DNA from: Sphingosinicella sp.
Lineage (GTDB): Bacteria; Pseudomonadota; Alphaproteobacteria; Sphingomonadales; Sphingomonadaceae
Direction: 5' to 3'
DNA length: 64,000 bases
NCBI RefSeq assembly: GCF_013911755.1
Contig: NZ_JACESP010000004.1
Coordinates: 1 to 64,000 of the forward strand
Position 1 is the stretch's first letter. Each line of letters starts with the position of its first letter. Below the pieces are notes generated by a model, which ran no database searches, was not told the origin of the DNA, and was given only the letters and a program-made list of their open reading frames with translations. Positions 11,600 through 23,152 of the stretch are shown one piece after another. The position numbers were made by a program, and so were the translations under genes.

Positions 11600-12273
11600 G
11601 CCGTGAAGCGAATCTCGACCGGCGCCGTACCTGAGATTTCAGCGACCACCGTTTCGCCCGGCTGGATCGGCCCAACGCCGGCGGGTGTGCCGGTGAAGAT
11701 GAGGTCGCCGGGGGCGAGCGCCACGTAGGTGGAGAGCGTCGAGATGACCTCCGCCACGTTCCAGATCATCTGCGAGAGATCCCCGTTTTGGCGCAGATCA
11801 CCGTTCACGCGGAGCGTGATGGCGCCCGCAGCAGGCGGCGCGCCGGGCGTGAGCGCACCGACAGGGGCGGACGCGTCAAAGCCCTTCGCCATGTCCCACG
11901 GGCGGCCCTTCGCCTTCGCATCGGCCTGCAGGTCACGGCGGGTAAGATCGATGCCGACGGCGTGGCCGAAGACCATGGCCGCCGCATCCTGGGCGGACAC
12001 GTCGCTGCCACCCGCGCCGAGCGCGACGACAAGCTCGACCTCATGGTGGAGATTGTTTGTCTGGCGCGGGAACGGGAGCACCGCACCACTTTCGACGACC
12101 GCATCGGCGGGTTTTGAAAAGAAGAAGGGCTGCTCGCGATCGGGGTTCGAGCCCATTTCGCGCGCGTGATCGGCATAGTTCTGGCCGACGCAGAAGATAC
12201 GCCGCACGGGAAAGCGCTGCGTGCTGCCGGCAATCGCGATCGTCGGCACCTCGACCTTTGGCAGATCCATCAT
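11596..12273 (-). CDS. Fumarylacetoacetate hydrolase family protein
   Basis: A 225-aa protein of the FAH superfamily (hydrolases, isomerases or decarboxylases of beta-keto acids). Metal-binding HHEVELV, the segment GHAVGIDLTRRDLQ and the C-terminal FTGTPAGVGP signature are intact. The ATG at 12273 overlaps the SURF1 stop codon (ATGA), which places this gene at the 3' end of the cytochrome oxidase operon. That position may be incidental to respiration. The substrate is unknown. Confidence 0.88.
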   Translation of the reverse strand: MMDLPKVEVPTIAIAGSTQRFPVRRIFCVGQNYADHAREMGSNPDREQPFFFSKPADAVVESGAVLPFPRQTNNLHHEVELVVALGAGGSDVSAQDAAAMVFGHAVGIDLTRRDLQADAKAKGRPWDMAKGFDASAPVGALTPGAPPAAGAITLRVNGDLRQNGDLSQMIWNVAEVISTLSTYVALAPGDLIFTGTPAGVGPIQPGETVVAEISGTAPVEIRFTA

Positions 12274-12863
12274 TTCCCTCGTCTCAGCCGCGACACGTAA
12301 ACCGCAAAGATAATGCCGAGCGTGGCCGCGAAGGCGAACCACTGCACGGCATAGGCCATGTGGTTGTTGGGTATATCTTCGGGCGAAGGCGGCGCGCTCG
12401 GTACCAACGGTGCGGGCGCGGCGTCGGAGACGAGCGTGTAGCGCGGTCCTGCCCCGCCCGTGCGGACGAGCGTGCCGGTAACGGTGAACGCACCCTTGGG
12501 CGGCCACGGCGCGGCCAGTTTCGTCCAGCCATCGGGGCGATCGGACCACCCGGCATCGACGAGGACCGGCTGTGGCCCGGCGTTGCAAAGCAGCAGCATC
12601 GAAAAGCCGACCTGCCCCGCCGCGTTCTTGCCGCTGCGGCCCCGCGCAGACGAAGCGGGGCAATCCACCATCAGGCGGACGCGGCGAAATTCCAGATCAT
12701 CGGAAAGACGGGCGGTCTCGAGAACCGGCAGCTTCGCCTGCGCTTCCAGCCGCACGAGCAGATCCGCCTTCCACTCCGCGCGGTGCAGCTGCCAGAAACC
12801 GAGGCCGATCATCACCGGCACCATCACGGCAACCATCAGCGTCGGCATTAGCGGCAGGCGCAT
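12270..12863 (-). CDS. SURF1 family cytochrome oxidase assembly protein
   Basis: A 197-aa protein with two transmembrane helices, one at the N-terminus and one near residues 170-190, flanking a periplasmic domain. That is the SURF1/Shy1 topology. SURF1 proteins help insert heme a into aa3 oxidases. FWQLHRAEWK after the first helix and the PNNHMAYAVQWFAFA segment at the second are family hallmarks. The start overlaps the DUF983 stop by 4 bases. A longer upstream frame was not used because it runs across DUF983. Confidence 0.9.
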   Translation of the reverse strand: MRLPLMPTLMVAVMVPVMIGLGFWQLHRAEWKADLLVRLEAQAKLPVLETARLSDDLEFRRVRLMVDCPASSARGRSGKNAAGQVGFSMLLLCNAGPQPVLVDAGWSDRPDGWTKLAAPWPPKGAFTVTGTLVRTGGAGPRYTLVSDAAPAPLVPSAPPSPEDIPNNHMAYAVQWFAFAATLGIIFAVYVSRLRRGK

Positions 12864-13258
12864 CAGCGATCGGACTTGTCGCTGAGCCGGCCTTCCGCGG
12901 CCTCGTTCCGGAATTCGAGCGCGAGCAGGATCGCCTTGCCGACGCGCAGGCCCCAGACGGTGAGCACGACGAGGATCGGCGGCCAGAGCAGCGCGTGGAC
13001 CCACCACGGCGGATGCGCGCCGAACTCCAGCCACATGGCGAGACCGACGACGAGGAAACCGAGCAGGAATATCAGGAACGCAGCAGGCCCATCACCCACA
13101 TTGAACCCAGCGATATCGAGCCCGCACGCGGGACAGCGATCCGTGAATTCAAGGAGATTGCGGTAGAGCCTGCCCTTGCCGCAGCGCGGGCAGCAGCCTT
13201 TGAGCGCGGCCCGGACCGGGTCGACAGCGCCGACGCCGTCCGGGCCGGACGCCATCAA
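12863..13258 (-). CDS. DUF983 zinc-ribbon membrane protein
   Basis: A 131-aa protein with an N-terminal [10 protein letters not shown] ... CPACGLD zinc-ribbon-like motif and two transmembrane helices. DUF983 proteins commonly sit between ctaE and surf1 in alphaproteobacterial oxidase operons, as here, and are thought to be assembly-related. Its start overlaps the ctaE stop codon. A second DUF983 gene occurs at 42776-43267 in the mobile element. Confidence 0.88.
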   Translation of the reverse strand: MMASGPDGVGAVDPVRAALKGCCPRCGKGRLYRNLLEFTDRCPACGLDIAGFNVGDGPAAFLIFLLGFLVVGLAMWLEFGAHPPWWVHALLWPPILVVLTVWGLRVGKAILLALEFRNEAAEGRLSDKSDR

Positions 13259-14082
13259 TGGCCTGCGACGACTGCCGCGCCGAAGTCGCTGCCCCAGACG
13301 TAGATCGCCACGAAGAGGAACAGCCAGACGACGTCGACGAAGTGCCAGTACCAGGCAGCCGCTTCGAAGCCGAAATGCTGCTTCGGCGTGAAGTCGCCCT
13401 TGTAGGTGCGGATGAGGCAGACGATCAGGAAGATCGTCCCGACGATGACGTGGAAACCGTGGAAGCCGGTCGCCATGTAGAAGGTGGCGCCGTAGATGTT
13501 TCCGGCCATGCCGAAGGCGGCGTGGCTGTATTCATACGCCTGCACGCACGAGAAGATGAAGCCGAGGATGATGGTGAGCCACAGGCCCTTCTTCAGCCCT
13601 TCGCGGTCGCCGTGGATCAGCGCATGATGCGCCCACGTGACTGTGGTGCCCGAGAGCAGCAGGATGAGCGTGTTGAGCAGCGGATAGACGAACGGATCGA
13701 GCACCTCGATACCGTGCGGCGGCCAGACGCCGCCGACCGCTTCGCCCGTGTCCGGGTACAGCGCGGCGTCGAAATAGGCCCAGAACCACGCGACGAAGAA
13801 CATCACTTCAGACGCGATGAACAGGATCATGCCGTAGCGGTGGTGCAGCTGCACCACCGGCGTGTGATCGCCCGTGTTCGCTTCGCGGATCACATCCGAC
13901 CACCAGCTGTAGAAGGTGAAGAGAACGCCCGCGAAGCCGAGGAAGAAGACCCAGCCGCCCCACGCCTGCTCATGCATCCAGCCGACGCCGCCGGCCGCCA
14001 TCGTGAGCGCCGTGAACGCGCCGATGATCGGCCACGGGCTCGGCGGCAGGATGTGGAAGTCGTGGTTCTTGGCACCGGCCAT
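13255..14082 (-). CDS. ctaE: Cytochrome c oxidase subunit III
   Basis: A 275-aa seven-helix membrane protein of the aa3-type terminal oxidase. Family signatures include the N-terminal [13 protein letters not shown], the WGRD-like [11 protein letters not shown] loop, [14 protein letters not shown], and the C-terminal [14 protein letters not shown]. The gene sits in the conserved ctaG-ctaE order. Confidence 0.96.
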   Translation of the reverse strand: MAGAKNHDFHILPPSPWPIIGAFTALTMAAGGVGWMHEQAWGGWVFFLGFAGVLFTFYSWWSDVIREANTGDHTPVVQLHHRYGMILFIASEVMFFVAWFWAYFDAALYPDTGEAVGGVWPPHGIEVLDPFVYPLLNTLILLLSGTTVTWAHHALIHGDREGLKKGLWLTIILGFIFSCVQAYEYSHAAFGMAGNIYGATFYMATGFHGFHVIVGTIFLIVCLIRTYKGDFTPKQHFGFEAAAWYWHFVDVVWLFLFVAIYVWGSDFGAAVVAGH

Positions 14083-14086
14083 GGTC

Positions 14087-14677
14087 TTACCCCTGTGTTC
14101 CGTCGGCCGCCTTTACGGCCGTATTGGCTGCTGTCTTATTCGTCTCTTCTTCCTGAGGGAAGAAGGTATAGCTGAGCGTGATCTCGTCGATCCGGCGGGC
14201 GTTCGCGTCTTCCAGAATCGCCGGGTCGATATAGTAGCTGACCGGCATGTCCACCGTCTCGCCGGGCTGCAGCGTCTGCTGATCGAAGCAGAAACAGTGG
14301 ATCTTCATGAAATAGCTACCGGCCGTGTCGGGCGAGACATTGTAGGTCGCCATGCCGGTGATCGGCTTGTCGGTCAGATTCGTCGCCTGATAGAAGGCCA
14401 TCTTGCGCTCGCCGATGCGGATCGTCGCCTGCGTCTGCACAGGCTTGAACGTCCACGCGAGGCCGGGCGCCACGTTTGCGTCGAAGCGGACCTTGATGAG
14501 CTTGTCGACCGCATTCGGGGCAGCGGCCTCATCGACGCGCATCGTGGTGCCGCCGAAGCCGGTGACCTGACAGAACAGGCGGTAGAGCGGCACGCTCGCA
14601 TAGGCGAGGCCGAGCATCGCCACCGCGACGCCGCCCGCGATAAGCCCGGTGCGGCGGATGCCGTTTTCGCCGCTCAT
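14087..14677 (-). CDS. ctaG: Cytochrome c oxidase assembly protein CtaG/Cox11
   Basis: A 196-aa copper chaperone for the CuB site of subunit I. It has one N-terminal transmembrane helix ([20 protein letters not shown]) and a periplasmic domain. The copper-binding motif HCFCF (CFCF) is at residues 127-131, and [12 protein letters not shown] is the Cox11 signature. The start codon overlaps the stop of the small upstream gene by 4 bases. Confidence 0.95.
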   Translation of the reverse strand: MSGENGIRRTGLIAGGVAVAMLGLAYASVPLYRLFCQVTGFGGTTMRVDEAAAPNAVDKLIKVRFDANVAPGLAWTFKPVQTQATIRIGERKMAFYQATNLTDKPITGMATYNVSPDTAGSYFMKIHCFCFDQQTLQPGETVDMPVSYYIDPAILEDANARRIDEITLSYTFFPQEEETNKTAANTAVKAADGTQG

Positions 14678-14787
14678 CCCATCCTCGCGATCGTGATGGC
14701 GTAGAACAGCACGGCAAGCCCGATGAGCACCGCGCCGAGCACGAGATTGCGGCTCTTCCGCTTCTTCTGAAGGTCGTCGTCCGCCAT
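14674..14787 (-). CDS. CoxF-like small membrane peptide of the oxidase operon
   Basis: A 37-aa protein with a charged cytoplasmic N-terminus (MADDDLQKKRKSRN) and a single C-terminal transmembrane helix. Small one-helix proteins occupy this position between ctaB and ctaG in several alphaproteobacterial oxidase operons and are often called CoxF or left hypothetical. It begins 2 nt after the ctaB stop and overlaps ctaG by ATGA, so it is firmly embedded in the operon. Confidence 0.8.
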   Translation of the reverse strand: MADDDLQKKRKSRNLVLGAVLIGLAVLFYAITIARMG

Positions 14788-14789
14788 GA

Positions 14790-15710
14790 TCAAGCCAGCA
14801 GCCAGCGATCGGCGACGAGCGCGCCGAACATGACGAAGAGATAGAGGACGGAGAAGGCAAACAGGCGGCGCTCGGGGCGCATCGCGGCGGGATCGGTCGC
14901 ATCGTTCCGGAACACCGCGACGGCAAGCGTCATGAACACCGCGCCGAGCAACGCCGCCGTCACGCCGTAGATTACGCCGGTGAGGCGCATCGCCCATGGC
15001 AGCAGGCTGACCGCAACAAGGAGCGGCGTATAGGCAAGGATATGGATGCGTGTCGCACGCTCGCCGTGCGTCACGGGAAGCATCGGCACGCCCGCGTTCG
15101 CGTAGTCGCCGCGAACGAAGAGCGCGAGGCTCCAGAAATGCGGCGGCGTCCACAGGAAAACGAGCGCGAACAGCAGGATCGGCAGTGCCGTCACGTCGCC
15201 CGTGACCGCCGCCCAGCCGATCACCGGCGGAAACGCGCCGGCGGCACCGCCGATGACGATGTTCTGCGGCGTGCGGCGCTTCAGCCAGACCGTGTAGACG
15301 AACACGTAGAACAGGATCGAGACGGTGAGCAGCAGCGCCGACGCGAAGTTCACGGCGAGCGCCATCACGGCGACTGCGCCGATGGCGAGGCTGACGGCGA
15401 AGCCGAATGCCGAAGCCGGGTCGATGCGCCCGGCCGGGATGGGCCGATTCGCCGTGCGCTTCATGCGCGCATCGAGATCGGCCTCGTACCACATGTTGAG
15501 CGCGCCCGAAGCGCCGGCCGCGACCGCGATGCAAAGCACCGCCGTGAAGCCGATCACCGGGTGGATATGGCCAGGCGCCGCCAGCAGGCCGCAAAGCCCC
15601 GTGAAGACGACGAGCGTCATCACGCGCGGCTTTAGCAGCGCGAAATAGTCGCGCCAGTCAGCGAAGTCGCTGACCGGCGTGACGGAAACGGCGGGTACGC
15701 TGGCCACCAA
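14790..15710 (-). CDS. ctaB: Protoheme IX farnesyltransferase (heme O synthase)
   Basis: A 306-aa polytopic UbiA-family prenyltransferase that converts heme B to heme O on the way to heme A for the oxidase. The first aspartate-rich motif is [19 protein letters not shown] and the second region is [18 protein letters not shown]. Multiple transmembrane helices are evident. It lies 6 nt downstream of ctaD. Confidence 0.95.
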   Translation of the reverse strand: MVASVPAVSVTPVSDFADWRDYFALLKPRVMTLVVFTGLCGLLAAPGHIHPVIGFTAVLCIAVAAGASGALNMWYEADLDARMKRTANRPIPAGRIDPASAFGFAVSLAIGAVAVMALAVNFASALLLTVSILFYVFVYTVWLKRRTPQNIVIGGAAGAFPPVIGWAAVTGDVTALPILLFALVFLWTPPHFWSLALFVRGDYANAGVPMLPVTHGERATRIHILAYTPLLVAVSLLPWAMRLTGVIYGVTAALLGAVFMTLAVAVFRNDATDPAAMRPERRLFAFSVLYLFVMFGALVADRWLLA

Positions 15711-15716
15711 TGTGCC

Positions 15717-17405
<1,689 letters not shown>

Positions 17406-18431
17406 TTAAAGCGTTTCGGCGGCAGCGGCAGGCGCCGCTTCCGGTGCGGCGGGGGCGTCGGCCGCAGGCGCCGCAGCGGTGGGCGCCGCAGCCGCAGGCG
17501 CTGCAGCGGCAACCTCGACACCGGCATCAGCCTGGCGCGCGGCGACCCATGCGTCGAACTTGTCCTTCGACACGACCTCGACCGCGATCGGCATGAAGCC
17601 GTGCTTGGTGCCGCAAAGCTCCGAGCACTGGCCGTAGTAAAGGCCTTCGCGATCGGCCTTGAACCAGGTTTCGTTCACGCGGCCGGGAACGGCATCCATC
17701 TTCACCCAGAAGGCCGGAACCGCCCAGCTGTGGATCACGTCAGACGCGGTCAGCAGCACCTTCACGACGGCGCCGACGGGGACGACGACGCGGTTGTCGG
17801 TCGCGAGGTTGCGCGGCTCGTTCGCCTTCGCGGCGTCCGCATCCGAGAGCATCACCGCATCGAAGCCGAAGCTGCCCTGATCGGGATATTCGTAGCTCCA
17901 GTACCACTGGTGGCCGGTCGCCTTGATCGTGAGATCGGCCTTCGGCGGATCATATTGCGCGGCGAGCAGCTTGAACGAGGGGATGGCGATGCCGACGAGC
18001 ACGAGCACGGGCACCAGCGTCCACACCACCTCGATGAACACGTTGTGCGTCGTCTTCGAAGGGACAGGATTCGCGCTGCGGCGGAATCGGAACATCGACC
18101 AGATCAGCAATGCGAACACGAAGGCCGTGATCACGCCCATGATGAGGAGCAGCGCGGTGTTGAAATCCGAACCGCGCTGACCAAGCTCGGTCACCTGCGG
18201 CTGAATGTGCCAGCCGCCCTGCGGCTGGCCGATCGTGGCGTCGGGCGCTGTGCCCATGTTCGCCAGATTGACGGCAGGTGCCGCCGTTTCCGCGACCGGA
18301 GCGGCTTCAGCAGCCTGCTCGACCGTGGCGGCGGCCGGAGCCGCCGCGTCCTGCGCCTGTGCCTGAACGGCGCCGAACGTCAGCGCTGCGGCGACGGCCA
18401 ATGCCCTGAAACGGCTGTTAAATCCGCGCAT
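17406..18431 (-). CDS. ctaC: Cytochrome c oxidase subunit II
   Basis: About 341 aa. A signal peptide ending QAQAQ is followed by two transmembrane helices and a periplasmic cupredoxin domain. The CuA site CSELCGTKHGFM is intact, and GHQWYWSYEYPD is the conserved aromatic electron-entry segment. The C-terminal 45 residues are an Ala/Pro low-complexity tail. The ATG at 18431 is preferred over one at 18452 because a G-rich Shine-Dalgarno-like stretch lies just upstream. It is the first gene of the oxidase operon. Confidence 0.95.
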   Translation of the reverse strand: MRGFNSRFRALAVAAALTFGAVQAQAQDAAAPAAATVEQAAEAAPVAETAAPAVNLANMGTAPDATIGQPQGGWHIQPQVTELGQRGSDFNTALLLIMGVITAFVFALLIWSMFRFRRSANPVPSKTTHNVFIEVVWTLVPVLVLVGIAIPSFKLLAAQYDPPKADLTIKATGHQWYWSYEYPDQGSFGFDAVMLSDADAAKANEPRNLATDNRVVVPVGAVVKVLLTASDVIHSWAVPAFWVKMDAVPGRVNETWFKADREGLYYGQCSELCGTKHGFMPIAVEVVSKDKFDAWVAARQADAGVEVAAAAPAAAAPTAAAPAADAPAAPEAAPAAAAETL

Positions 18432-18572
18432 CAAACCCCCACTAGTTCCCATACGGACGGTCGGCGCGCGAACGCACCGACGGAATCGATTTGGCGCGCC
18501 TTATAGATGCGCGCCGATTCGCGAACAAGCGATAGCTTGCCGCACCCGGCGCTTTCCAGCGCGCGCCGTGGT

Positions 18573-19391
18573 TCAAACCGCATCCTCGAAGCGGGGCGGC
18601 CGCTTCTGCAGCTGCGCGCCCATCGCCTCGCCGAGATCCGCACCCGGCAGGAACGCCGAATTCCAGATCGCCACATAATCGAGCCCCTCGGCGATGCTCT
18701 GGTCGCGGCCGCGATTCAGCACCGCCTTGGTGCCCTGAATGGCGACGGGCGATTTCGATGCGATCTCCCGCGCCAGCGCCTCGCCGGCGGCGATCGCCTC
18801 GTCGTGCGTGGGCAGGGCGCGGTTCAGGAAGCCCTGGCGCACGGCTTCGTCCGCCATAAACCGCCGCCCCGTGTAGGCGAGTTCGCGCACCAGCCCCTGC
18901 GGCAGCAGATGCGGGATGCGCTGCAGCGTGCCGACATCGGCGACGATGCCGACGTTGATCTCCTGAATACTGAAAAAACAATCCGCCGTGCCGATGCGGA
19001 TATCGCAGGCCGTGACGAGATCGACGCCGCCGCCGATGCAGCCGCCCTGCACCACCGCGATCACCGGCGCCTTGCACGTGTCGACAACCGTGAAGCTCTT
19101 CTGCATCGCCTTGACCTTGCGGCGCAGCGCGAGCCGCTGCCGGGCGATTTCCCCGTCTCCCGCTGCCAGCAGGTCCGCACCCGCCCATTCGAGATCGAGC
19201 CCTGCGGTGAAGTGCTTGCCGGTCGAAACGATCAGCACCGCGCGCACCGACGGGTCCGCCTCGATCGCTTCGAAAACGTCCACGATCTCAGTCCAGAACG
19301 CTTCGGTCATGGTGTTGAACGCCTGCCCTCGCGTCATCGTCACGCGCGCGATTCCGTCCGCCACGGCGAGCGACAGCGTTTGCAGTTCCAT
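18573..19391 (-). CDS. Crotonase/enoyl-CoA hydratase family protein
   Basis: A 272-aa protein of the crotonase fold. The oxyanion-hole segments TGKHFTAGLDL and QGGCIGGGVDLVTACDIR are intact, and the overall sequence resembles delta3,5-delta2,4-dienoyl-CoA isomerase (ECH1-like) members. Exact substrate chain length and reaction are not resolvable. It lies upstream of ctaC on the same strand with a 141-bp gap, so it is probably transcribed separately. Confidence 0.88.
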   Translation of the reverse strand: MELQTLSLAVADGIARVTMTRGQAFNTMTEAFWTEIVDVFEAIEADPSVRAVLIVSTGKHFTAGLDLEWAGADLLAAGDGEIARQRLALRRKVKAMQKSFTVVDTCKAPVIAVVQGGCIGGGVDLVTACDIRIGTADCFFSIQEINVGIVADVGTLQRIPHLLPQGLVRELAYTGRRFMADEAVRQGFLNRALPTHDEAIAAGEALAREIASKSPVAIQGTKAVLNRGRDQSIAEGLDYVAIWNSAFLPGADLGEAMGAQLQKRPPRFEDAV

Positions 19392-19424
19392 TCGGCTCTC
19401 TCCCCGGCTAAATCTCACCTCGTC

Positions 19425-19883
19425 ATGACTCGCTTCACCATCAACGGCAATCCTGTCGCTTTTGACCTGCCGGCCGAAACGCCGCTGCTCTGGGCACTGC
19501 GCGACGCAATGAACCTTACCGGCACCAAGTTCGGCTGCGGGGCGGGGCTTTGCGGCGCCTGCACAGTGCACATCGACGGGCAGGCACAGCGCAGCTGCCA
19601 GGTGAACATCGGCGACATCGAAGGCACGTTCGTCACCACGATCGAGGGCCTGTCGAAAGACGGCAGCCACCCCGTGCAGCAGGCATGGATCGCCGAGCAG
19701 GTGCCGCAATGCGGCTATTGCCAGCCAGGCATGATCATGGCGGCGGCGGCGTTCCTGAAAGACACGCCGAAGCCTACCGAAGACGACATCAAGACGGGAA
19801 TCACCAATCTCTGCCGCTGCGGAACCTACCCGCGCATCAAGAAGGCGATCCTGCGAGCTGCGGGGACACCGCAAGAGGGGTAG
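19425..19883 (+). CDS. Orphan [2Fe-2S] subunit of a xanthine-oxidase-family enzyme (IorA-like)
   Basis: A 152-aa protein with a plant-type [2Fe-2S] domain (CGAGLCGACTVH around residues 38-50) and the second helical [2Fe-2S] domain (QCGYCQPGM and NLCRCGTYPRI). These are the two clusters of the small subunit of molybdenum hydroxylases such as isoquinoline 1-oxidoreductase. The large molybdopterin-binding subunit normally follows directly, but here the next gene is a SulP transporter. The partner must be encoded elsewhere or be absent. Confidence 0.88.
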   Translation: MTRFTINGNPVAFDLPAETPLLWALRDAMNLTGTKFGCGAGLCGACTVHIDGQAQRSCQVNIGDIEGTFVTTIEGLSKDGSHPVQQAWIAEQVPQCGYCQPGMIMAAAAFLKDTPKPTEDDIKTGITNLCRCGTYPRIKKAILRAAGTPQEG

Positions 19884-19993
19884 GCGGGTTTGCCCACAGC
19901 CCGTGCCCCGGTTTCCGGAACATTCCGGGATGATTTTGCCATAATTCGGGCCTAGCAAGGCGACATCCTGTGAGATTCCCGGGGGAGTTGCCG

Positions 19994-21652
19994 ATGTCTG
20001 GCGTCCTGCCCGCTTCATTCACGCCGAAGCTCGTAACCGTGCTCCGCGAAGGCTACGGCTTGGCCGGGTTGCGCGCCGATGCGCTTGCGGGCTTGACCGT
20101 CGCCATCGTCGCGCTGCCGCTTGCCATGGCGCTCGGCATCGCGAGCGGCGCTTCGCCCGACAAGGGGCTGGTGACGGCGGTCGTCGCCGGGTTCCTGATC
20201 TCCGCGCTCGGAGGTTCGCGCACGCAGATCGGCGGGCCGACCGGCGCCTTCGTCGTCGTCGTGTTCAACATCATCGCAGAGCATGGCTATGACGGGCTCG
20301 TGCTCGCCACGCTGATGGCGGGCGCGATCCTGCTCGTGGCGGGCTACGCGCGGCTGGGCAGCCTCATCAAGTTCATCCCGCACCCCGTCGTCACCGGCTT
20401 CACCGCCGGCATCGCGGTCATCATCGCGGCAACGCAGGTAAAGGACTTTCTCGGCCTGCGCATGGCAGAGGTGCCCGCCGACTTCCTGCCCAAGATCGCC
20501 GCCTATGGGCAGGCGATCGGGACCATCGACCTTGCCACGCTCGCGGTCGGCGCCGTGTCGCTCGGCATCATCATCGTGCTGCGCCGTTTCGCGCCGAAAG
20601 TGCCGGGTTTCCTCGTCGCCGTGGTCGTTGCGGCACTCGCCGTCTCGCTGCTCGGGCTTGCCGTCGATACCGTCGGCTCGCGTTTCCCGAACATCCCCTC
20701 CGGGCTTCCGATGCCGCACATACCGGCGCTCGGGCTCGACAAGGTGACGGCCGTGCTGCCGGCGGCGTTCACGATTGCGTTCCTTGCCGGAATCGAAGCG
20801 CTGCTCTCCGCCGTCGTCGCCGACGGCATGACCGGATATCGGCACCGTTCCAACCAGGAACTCGTCGGGCAAGGCGTGGCCAATCTCGCCTCCGCGCTGT
20901 TCGGCGGGCTGCCGGCGACGGGCGCCATCGCGCGCACCGCGACCAACATCCGCGCGGGCGGGCGCACGCCGGTTGCGGGCATATTCCACGCGCTGTTCCT
21001 GCTGCTGTTCATGGCCTTCGGCACGAAGCTGATGGGCTATATCCCCATGGCGGCGCTCGCCGCGATCCTGTTCATGGTGGCGTGGGGGATGAGCGAGTAC
21101 GAGCGGCTCCTGCGCATCCGCGCGATGCCGGTGGGCGACCGCGTCGTGCTGCTGCTGACCTTCGCGCTTACCGTGCTCGTCGACCTTACCGTGGCGATCG
21201 GTGTCGGCGTCACGCTCGCCAGCCTGATGTTCATGGAACGGATGAGCCGCACGGTCGCCGTTACGGTGCGCGAGGTGGAAACCGAGGATGCCGGGCAGCG
21301 GGACGACCTGCCGCCGGGCGTAGAGGTGTTCCGCATCAGCGGGCCGTTCTTCTTCGGCGTCGCCTCCGATCTCGTTGAAACGCTGCGCCGGATGGGCCAG
21401 CCGCCGCGTGTCATCATCCTGCGGATGCGCGAGGTGCCGCTGCTCGACGCGAGCGGGGTCGAAGGCATCAAGGATTTCGTCAGCATGGCGCACAGACACG
21501 GCGCCGCGGTGATTTTCTCAAGCGTGCAGCCCCAGCCCGCGCAGGTGCTGCGCCGCAATGACCTCGGCCCCCGCAGCGGCAAGGTGCGCTTCGCGCCCGA
21601 TTACGCCGCCGCGCTCGCGATGGCCTCAGCCGAAAGCACGCAGCCGGCTTAA
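19994..21652 (+). CDS. SulP family anion transporter with STAS domain (chromosomal copy)
   Basis: A 552-aa SLC26/SulP transporter. The N-terminal multi-helix transport domain includes the signature VGGPTGAFVVV-type segment (IGGPTGAFVVV). A C-terminal STAS domain (about residues 430-540) contains LDASGVEGI, typical of anti-sigma-antagonist folds. Likely substrates are sulfate, bicarbonate or other anions. The ATG at 19994 is preferred, since GGGGGAG lies 7 nt upstream. A close paralogue lies at 38617-40290 in the mobile element. Confidence 0.9.
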   Translation: MSGVLPASFTPKLVTVLREGYGLAGLRADALAGLTVAIVALPLAMALGIASGASPDKGLVTAVVAGFLISALGGSRTQIGGPTGAFVVVVFNIIAEHGYDGLVLATLMAGAILLVAGYARLGSLIKFIPHPVVTGFTAGIAVIIAATQVKDFLGLRMAEVPADFLPKIAAYGQAIGTIDLATLAVGAVSLGIIIVLRRFAPKVPGFLVAVVVAALAVSLLGLAVDTVGSRFPNIPSGLPMPHIPALGLDKVTAVLPAAFTIAFLAGIEALLSAVVADGMTGYRHRSNQELVGQGVANLASALFGGLPATGAIARTATNIRAGGRTPVAGIFHALFLLLFMAFGTKLMGYIPMAALAAILFMVAWGMSEYERLLRIRAMPVGDRVVLLLTFALTVLVDLTVAIGVGVTLASLMFMERMSRTVAVTVREVETEDAGQRDDLPPGVEVFRISGPFFFGVASDLVETLRRMGQPPRVIILRMREVPLLDASGVEGIKDFVSMAHRHGAAVIFSSVQPQPAQVLRRNDLGPRSGKVRFAPDYAAALAMASAESTQPA

Positions 21653-22585
21653 AGCCGCCTTCGTCTCGGCGAGCGTGCGCGCGACGATCTCGGCGCAGCT
21701 CAGAATCGCATCGACGCCGCCGCCGCCCTGCCCCGCCGCGAGGCACTGCGTCGCCGGATCAACGTCGAGGATTCCGGCAATCGGCCCCAGCCGGTTCGCC
21801 TGCGCGGCTTCCATCACCTGAAGCGGGAACGGCTTCAGTTCCTCGGGATGCCGATCGAAATACTCGGTGGTGTCGTTGGCGATGGCGCGCAGCGTCTTGC
21901 CCGTGAAGCCCCGGCTGATCGTTGTTGAATCGTCGCGCATCGCGACGATCGCATCCTTGTAGGCCTGGCCCGCGTGCGCCTCGTGGCTGGCGATGAAGCG
22001 CGTGCCCATCCAGACGCCCTGACACCCGAAGGCGAGCGCAGCGGCGAGGCCGCGCCCGTCATAAAGCCCGCCCGCGGCGATCACCGGAACGTCGACCGCA
22101 TCGACGCACTGCGGCCAGAGCGCGGCGCTCGCCACCTTGCCGGTGTGCCCGCCGCCCTCGGTGCCCTGCGCGATCACCACATCGCAGCCCGCCGCGGCCG
22201 CCTTCCGGGCATGGCCGACCGTGCCGCACATCGACATGACGACAAGGCCAGCCGCCTTCAGCTGCGCAAGGATGGGCGTCGGCACGCCGAGCCCAGCGAT
22301 AAACGCCTTCGCGCCCTCTTCGATGATCACATCGACGCTTGTCGTGAGCGTTTCGGGCTGCGCGGCGAGGAGATCGACGCCGAAGGGCTTGTCGGTCAGA
22401 TCCTTCACGCGCTTCATCTGCTCGCGGATGAAGGCAGGGCTGGTGCCCGCCATGCCGAGCGAACCGAAGCCGCCCGCGTTCGAAACCGCCGCGCACACCT
22501 CGGCATAGGAAACGCCGCCCATGCCGGCGAGCAGGATCGGGTGTTCGATGCCGAGCAGATCACAGATCGGTGTGCGAAGGGACAT
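21626..22585 (-). CDS. Nitronate monooxygenase-like flavin oxidoreductase
   Basis: A 319-aa FMN-dependent TIM-barrel protein of the NMO/2-nitropropane dioxygenase family. The opening TPICDLLGIEHPILLAGMGG, the catalytic-region GTEGGGHTG, and the phosphate-binding APVIAAGGL-like VPVIAAGGLYDGRGLAAAL are intact. It may also act as an enoyl-ACP reductase-like enzyme. The 3' end overlaps the convergent SulP gene by 27 bp. Confidence 0.87.
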   Translation of the reverse strand: MSLRTPICDLLGIEHPILLAGMGGVSYAEVCAAVSNAGGFGSLGMAGTSPAFIREQMKRVKDLTDKPFGVDLLAAQPETLTTSVDVIIEEGAKAFIAGLGVPTPILAQLKAAGLVVMSMCGTVGHARKAAAAGCDVVIAQGTEGGGHTGKVASAALWPQCVDAVDVPVIAAGGLYDGRGLAAALAFGCQGVWMGTRFIASHEAHAGQAYKDAIVAMRDDSTTISRGFTGKTLRAIANDTTEYFDRHPEELKPFPLQVMEAAQANRLGPIAGILDVDPATQCLAAGQGGGGVDAILSCAEIVARTLAETKAALSRLRAFG

Positions 22586-22714
22586 TCAGAGGCCTCCGTG
22601 CTGGTATTCGCCCGGAGTATGGGGGGCAGGCGGCGCGGCGCGTAGCTCGCGCTACTGATAAGGCCGCAGCCGGTCGGCGAGGAACCTTTTGCCTCTTACG
22701 GCAATTCAGCAGTC

Positions 22715-23152
22715 ATGACCTGGGAGGAAATCGCCATACGGCTGGGTGCCGCGACCGCAATCGGGCTGGCGTTCGGTTTTGATCGGGAAATGCGCGGGCA
22801 CGAGGCGGGGCTTCGCACGCACGCGCTCGTGTCGCTGAGCTCGGCGATGATCGTGATTTCGGCGCTCATGATGTTCGAAGCCGTCAAGAGCCCCGAAGCC
22901 CAGCCCGATCCGCTGCGCGCGATCGAAGGCCTCGCGCAGGCGGTCGGCTTCATCGCCGCAGGCCTGATCTTCGTACGCGGCGACAAGGTGAAGAACCTGA
23001 CGACCGCGGCCAACATCTGGCTTTGCGCCGCCGTCGGCATCGCGTGCGGGGCCGGGCAGGTGCCGCTCGTGGTGATCGGCACGCTGCTCGGGCTCACCGT
23101 CCTCGTCGTGCTGCGCGTCCTTTACCGCGTGGTGCCGGACGCGCAGGACTGA
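22715..23152 (+). CDS. MgtC/SapB family membrane protein
   Basis: A 145-aa protein with about four transmembrane segments and the MgtC signature GLAFGFDREMRGHEAGLRTHALVSL near residues 17-41. It lacks the long C-terminal ACT-like domain of Salmonella MgtC. It therefore belongs to the short form, whose role is uncertain (magnesium adaptation or ATPase modulation in other species). It converges on the aldehyde dehydrogenase gene, whose stop is directly adjacent. Confidence 0.85.
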   Translation: MTWEEIAIRLGAATAIGLAFGFDREMRGHEAGLRTHALVSLSSAMIVISALMMFEAVKSPEAQPDPLRAIEGLAQAVGFIAAGLIFVRGDKVKNLTTAANIWLCAAVGIACGAGQVPLVVIGTLLGLTVLVVLRVLYRVVPDAQD

